Origin: a bacterium
GTDB taxonomy: Bacteria > Armatimonadota > Fimbriimonadia > Fimbriimonadales > JBAXQP01
Length of the DNA: 9,007 nt
Assembly: GCA_037131655.1 (NCBI GenBank)
Contig: JBAXQP010000097.1
Span: forward strand, 1-9,007
Direction: 5' to 3'
The position numbers and the translations under genes are program-made. This document shows positions 6,203 to 9,007 of this stretch, one piece after another (positions within the stretch are counted from its first letter, which is position 1; each line of letters opens with the position of its first letter). Under the pieces are notes generated by a model. That model searched no databases, was not told where the DNA came from, and saw only the letters and a program-made list of their open reading frames with translations.

Positions 6203-6789
6203 TGACGGGGTGTTGGTTGATACTATCGAATACTCCGCTGTTCGCTGAGACTAGTCTCATCCGCGAGATTGGGAAAAATAAACCCAATGTCTACATTATC
6301 ACGTCTGGATCTTCAGCAAATGAACTGGCAGGGATACTGCGCTCACTAATCTTAAGGCATCCGGATAACAAACACAAAGACAGCGAAGTGACGGTAATCA
6401 GTTTGGCTGAGGCTGAAAACTTGGTGAAAGGCGATAAAAGGTTCGACAAAGCTAGCCTAATCTTCCTACTTGTTCGCAATGAGATGGTTAGCGAACTATC
6501 TCGATCTCTAGAGGCAAGGCTTCCATTTAAGATTCCGCCACTCAGCACGCGATTGAGTGTGGTGGTAAGCCAATTCTTTAATCCCAAAGCAGGGGATTTA
6601 ACGCTCATCTCTGCGATGGTTGCTCCCGATGCGGAGAGACTTGGAAAGCTTTATGATCGGTTCACAGCGCACAAGGCGGACAACTTTCGCAATCTTCCAT
6701 TTACAGCTAGTGCTCGGACCGTTAAGCTGGCCCTTTTCAGCCATCCGGATGATCGACAGATTGTGGAAAACTGGGGGGGTGATCAGTAA
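6169..6789 (+). CDS. Secreted envelope protein, N-terminal segment of a frameshifted gene
   Basis: A 206-residue reading frame starting MQYRCLYILLLMTGCWLILS, a signal peptide with likely cleavage after A26 (LFA|ET). The Cys at 15 after MTG is a weak lipobox, and too near the N-terminus to prefer a lipoprotein. GAAGGA (6154-6159) at nine bases supports ATG 6169 over the in-frame ATG at 6142. The mature part has alternating hydrophobic strands and helices (VYIITSGSSANELAGIL, ASLIFLLVRNEMVSEL, LSVVVSQFFNPKAGDLTLIS followed by an Asp-Ala-Glu helix). This resembles the small alpha/beta domains of S-layer or secreted surface proteins, but I cannot name a family. A second similar unit begins near residue 185. 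The frame ends at TAG-like context just after seven G (stop TAA 6787-6789), mid-domain. Removing one G joins it to the next reading frame, so these are probably two halves of one 704-residue protein. Confidence 0.72.
   Translation: MQYRCLYILLLMTGCWLILSNTPLFAETSLIREIGKNKPNVYIITSGSSANELAGILRSLILRHPDNKHKDSEVTVISLAEAENLVKGDKRFDKASLIFLLVRNEMVSELSRSLEARLPFKIPPLSTRLSVVVSQFFNPKAGDLTLISAMVAPDAERLGKLYDRFTAHKADNFRNLPFTASARTVKLALFSHPDDRQIVENWGGDQ
6773..6779 (+). other. Run of seven G at the apparent frameshift point
   Basis: The run lies within AACTGGGGGGGTGATCAG. Frame 1 upstream of it carries the signal peptide and a sensible protein sequence; frame 2 downstream continues it without a break in character. 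With six G the two join as NWG-VISKGCW; with seven, translation ends four codons later. Sequencing or assembly error, phase variation, or a true recent mutation all fit. Confidence 0.7.
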
Positions 6790-8284
6790 AGGGTGTTGGT
6801 TTTCCTCCCAATGGTATCCATTGGCTAACCGTGAAAAGCTAACACCAGAGCAACTCCGAGAATGTGATGAAGTCTATTTTATTAACCGCATTCGTAATAA
6901 TACCATACTGCCCTTACCCGCGCAGACATTACTTGCCAGCCATGAGGGCAGAGACACATCTGTACTTTTGGTACGCCAAATTCATGAAGACGGCCTTTCC
7001 ATAGTAGTGTTTGACGTGCCATCCCAGCTTCAGTTGGAGAGGAAGGCCAAGCAATTCAACAATGTAGATGCTGTGGCAATTGGGGTCACACCTATCGAGC
7101 TAAATGACCTCCGTGTAGTTGACCGAACAGTTCTACTTGTTCCGCAAAACCCATCAGGAATGTCGGCAAACCTAACGGAGAGCATTCGATTAGGCTTGGC
7201 TAGTGATCTGCGTACGCAGGCTAAAATGAATGTGATGGAACGAGGACCTAACCTTACTGTTCTTGAAAAAGAAGTGACACTCCAAGAACTCATGGGTTCA
7301 CCAGATACGCGCAAAAATGTGCGGATGAAAACAGGTTTGCGACACGTATGGCTCTTCCAGGTCACCTCTCTCGACCGTCAGACTACCTATATACCCTCTC
7401 AGAAATCGCTTTCAGATAAAGGCGCTTTTAATGAATATGAACCGCCAGAACCAAGCAAATATAAAGGTTTCATATGGAATCAGACAAAAAAAACGCCTGC
7501 TGAATATGCGCGTGATTATCGTGAATGGGAGCAGAAGCACGACGAATGGAAGCAAAGAAAACTCCGCTACGAGTATTACGATCCCTGTCAGTGGGAACGA
7601 ACGCTTACTCAAAATCAGACCGCCACTGTCACTGGGATGCTGACTCTTTTCGATCTAGATGACGAAGGCAAAGTTATTTGGCAAAAGGAGTGCACGGGCG
7701 ATAGTTTGAGTTCTACGATCTTACGCACTGATCAAATTACTATAGCTGGCTACTTGGGCATACCAGACTCAATAGTCGCACCTGAGGCAGATTCGAATTG
7801 TGAAGAAAGCTTAGTTATTAAGGCCTCACGCAATGCTGGGAACATAGCTTTGGGAATCTTATTGGACGAATCTCTGCTAAGAACAGGAGCTCCGCTTCTC
7901 ACACCTGAGCCTAAGCCTGAGCCTGAGCCTAAGTCGATATCAGGCCCCATAGTTCTCGAGGTAGACTCAATTATTCTTCAAGCAACCACTAGCCTTGGAA
8001 ATGCTGATGGACTCAAAATAGGTGACACAATAATTATTATTACCAAAACTAGAGAGATCAAGGGTCAGGATGGCGAGGTAACTGAGGAAGTGCCACTGGA
8101 GCAGGTACATCTTCGACTAACACGAGTAGGCAAAACTTCAGATTGTGTACCGATAAGCGAGACAGACAAGACACTCTTCGTCAATATCAAGCCTAATATG
8201 AGTGTAAGCTTTGTGCGAGCTCCAACATTCAAACTTGTACCATTGCAACGTCCAAAGCCAACCATTCCGAAAAAAGGGAAATAA
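6779..8284 (+). CDS. C-terminal segment of the frameshifted envelope protein, CsgG/FlgT-like
   Basis: About 501 residues in the frame that continues from the G run; the start is nominal (GTG 6779), since no ribosome binding site or signal peptide exists for an independent start. With joined numbering (total 704), the second alpha/beta unit runs to about 300. A CsgG-like domain (about 319-400) follows: RTVLLVPQNPSG, a helix ESIRLGLASDLRTQ, MNVMERGPNLTVLEKEV, and LRHVWLFQV. This order is that of CsgG and related outer-membrane secretion proteins. A charged insert with many Trp, Glu, Lys and Tyr (about 425-475) and the strand-rich GMLTLFDLDDEGKVIWQ come next. Then a Pro-Glu-Lys linker (579-588, from hexamer repeats at 7904-7933) and a C-terminal beta domain (LGNADGLKIGDTIII, HLRLTRVGK, VNIKPNMSVSF) resembling the FlgT C-terminal type. 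The stop is one base before the next gene's ATG. Confidence 0.75.
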   Translation: MISKGCWFSSQWYPLANREKLTPEQLRECDEVYFINRIRNNTILPLPAQTLLASHEGRDTSVLLVRQIHEDGLSIVVFDVPSQLQLERKAKQFNNVDAVAIGVTPIELNDLRVVDRTVLLVPQNPSGMSANLTESIRLGLASDLRTQAKMNVMERGPNLTVLEKEVTLQELMGSPDTRKNVRMKTGLRHVWLFQVTSLDRQTTYIPSQKSLSDKGAFNEYEPPEPSKYKGFIWNQTKKTPAEYARDYREWEQKHDEWKQRKLRYEYYDPCQWERTLTQNQTATVTGMLTLFDLDDEGKVIWQKECTGDSLSSTILRTDQITIAGYLGIPDSIVAPEADSNCEESLVIKASRNAGNIALGILLDESLLRTGAPLLTPEPKPEPEPKSISGPIVLEVDSIILQATTSLGNADGLKIGDTIIIITKTREIKGQDGEVTEEVPLEQVHLRLTRVGKTSDCVPISETDKTLFVNIKPNMSVSFVRAPTFKLVPLQRPKPTIPKKGK

Positions 8285-8285
8285 A

Positions 8286-9007
8286 ATGCAATATAAAAGA
8301 TTAACCACAATGTGGATAATACTAATACTCGCTATAGGTATCACCACATCGGTAATGCCTCAACAGCGAGATAGGGATACTAGACGCTGGAAGATAATTG
8401 TTATTGTCCAAGAAAGTCACCTTTCGCAACCTAGAATTCCTGATCCCGCAGTAGAAACTTCTTTGTGTCGGCAATTGATAGATGCAGGCTATAAGGTGAT
8501 CGACCAGGATCGATATGATGCAATTCGTTATTCAGCTATTGTTGACCGTATTATTAAAGGTGGCTCGAAAACAGGAAAGGAAACAATTCAACTCTGCCGA
8601 CGGTTTGGCGCGGATGTTCTTATTACAGGAGAAGCGTTTACTCAAGTAGCGAAGCGAAGTCGGATTGATACGGAACTAGGTTCCGTTGACAGAATTCAGT
8701 GCAGGGCAAGGGTTGAATTAAAGGCAATTCGTGTTGACTCTGCTGAGAAGTTTTGGTCTGATGCAATTCATAGAACCGGTCCTTCAGATATCACCGAAGA
8801 GTTGTCGAGCAAATCCGCACTGGAAGATGCAGCGGATTTGATTGGACAGGATCTTATCCAACGAATGGGGGAACTGACTAAGTCCTCAGGACAATATGTG
8901 GAATTGGAATTCCGGGGGATTGGTAGTGCATCTAATGGAGATAAGGTGGCGCAAGTAATTCGAAAAATGCCTGGGGTGCTTGAAATTGGTGATGGTGAGT
9001 TCGACGC
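8286..9007 (+). CDS. Secreted CsgG/FlgT-like protein (runs off right edge)
   Basis: Open from ATG 8286 to the window edge, 240 complete codons. The start is one base after the previous stop (8284), and AAGGGAAA lies just before it, so the two are almost surely co-translated. The N-terminus MQYKRLTTMWIILILAIGIT is a signal peptide or anchor; no clear cleavage site is seen. Residues about 35-195 look like a CsgG/FlgT-type alpha/beta domain: RWKIIVIVQES, LCRQLIDAGYKVIDQDRYDA, RRFGADVLITGEAF, ARVELKAIRVDSAEKFW, and a helix ALEDAADLIGQDLIQRM. Such domains form periplasmic rings or secretion channel parts. A second small domain begins near residue 202 (YVELEFRGIGSASNGDKVAQ, then MPGVLEIGDGEF), similar to the 'gV..v' repeats that follow such domains in surface-assembly proteins. 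The domain assignment is from pattern memory; the role is not known. The first ten bases, ATGCAATATA, are identical to those of the gene at 6169. Confidence 0.78.
   Translation, partial: MQYKRLTTMWIILILAIGITTSVMPQQRDRDTRRWKIIVIVQESHLSQPRIPDPAVETSLCRQLIDAGYKVIDQDRYDAIRYSAIVDRIIKGGSKTGKETIQLCRRFGADVLITGEAFTQVAKRSRIDTELGSVDRIQCRARVELKAIRVDSAEKFWSDAIHRTGPSDITEELSSKSALEDAADLIGQDLIQRMGELTKSSGQYVELEFRGIGSASNGDKVAQVIRKMPGVLEIGDGEFD

Noticed and set aside
6620..6778. ATG 6620 as the start of the large +1-frame protein
   Set aside because: The first 53 residues (many Arg and Met) are the out-of-frame reading of the upstream gene and no ribosome binding site precedes it; the frame only becomes protein-like after the G run.
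7904..7933. Hexamer repeats as a variable-number tandem repeat
   Set aside because: The repeats are multiples of six bases encoding a Pro-Glu-Lys linker, so changes keep the frame; this is an ordinary flexible linker.
8065..8347. Minus-strand ORFs across the junction of the two envelope genes
   Set aside because: They oppose two well-formed co-directional genes and have no ribosome binding site or family signature.

Overview
The window looks like a piece of chromosome from a Gram-negative-type (diderm) bacterium of moderate GC, probably from an uncultured or little-studied lineage. The signs are a periplasmic/outer-envelope type protein pair with CsgG/FlgT-like folds, an alanine racemase, an L-fucose isomerase, and a degenerate dispersed intergenic repeat. 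The phylum cannot be fixed from the sequence alone. No tRNA, rRNA, CRISPR array or insertion sequence was seen.

Left edge (1-618): the first 70 codons of a leftward gene resemble the N-terminus of a phage portal protein. About 400 bases of non-coding DNA follow. They carry a perfect TATAAT box with an inverted repeat centred about where a class II activator or repressor would bind, and a second palindrome downstream.

Sugar module (619-3479): two rightward genes, a xylose-isomerase-like TIM-barrel isomerase/epimerase and a canonical L-fucose isomerase (fucI), are separated by 134 bases that hold a small inverted-repeat element. A strong hairpin follows fucI. The pair probably works in uptake-side conversion of L-fucose or a related 6-deoxy or rare sugar, but no kinase, aldolase, transporter or regulator is in view.

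Middle (3567-5677): a membrane-anchored endonuclease/exonuclease/phosphatase (EEP) family protein runs rightward and a biosynthetic-type alanine racemase (alr) runs leftward. Their stop codons interlock in a shared CTAG.

Right part (5678-9007): a 309-base spacer rich in inverted repeats leads to a rightward envelope module. It contains a doubtful 71-codon ORF, a secreted protein that appears split by a one-base frameshift at a run of seven G (6773-6779), and a further secreted CsgG/FlgT-like protein that runs off the window. Read through the G run, the split gene makes one 704-residue protein: signal peptide, two similar-looking N-terminal alpha/beta domains, a CsgG-like domain, a charged insert, a Pro-Glu-Lys linker and a C-terminal beta domain. 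This module, with its three perfect TCTTTATG repeats in front of the start codon, is the least conventional part of the window.
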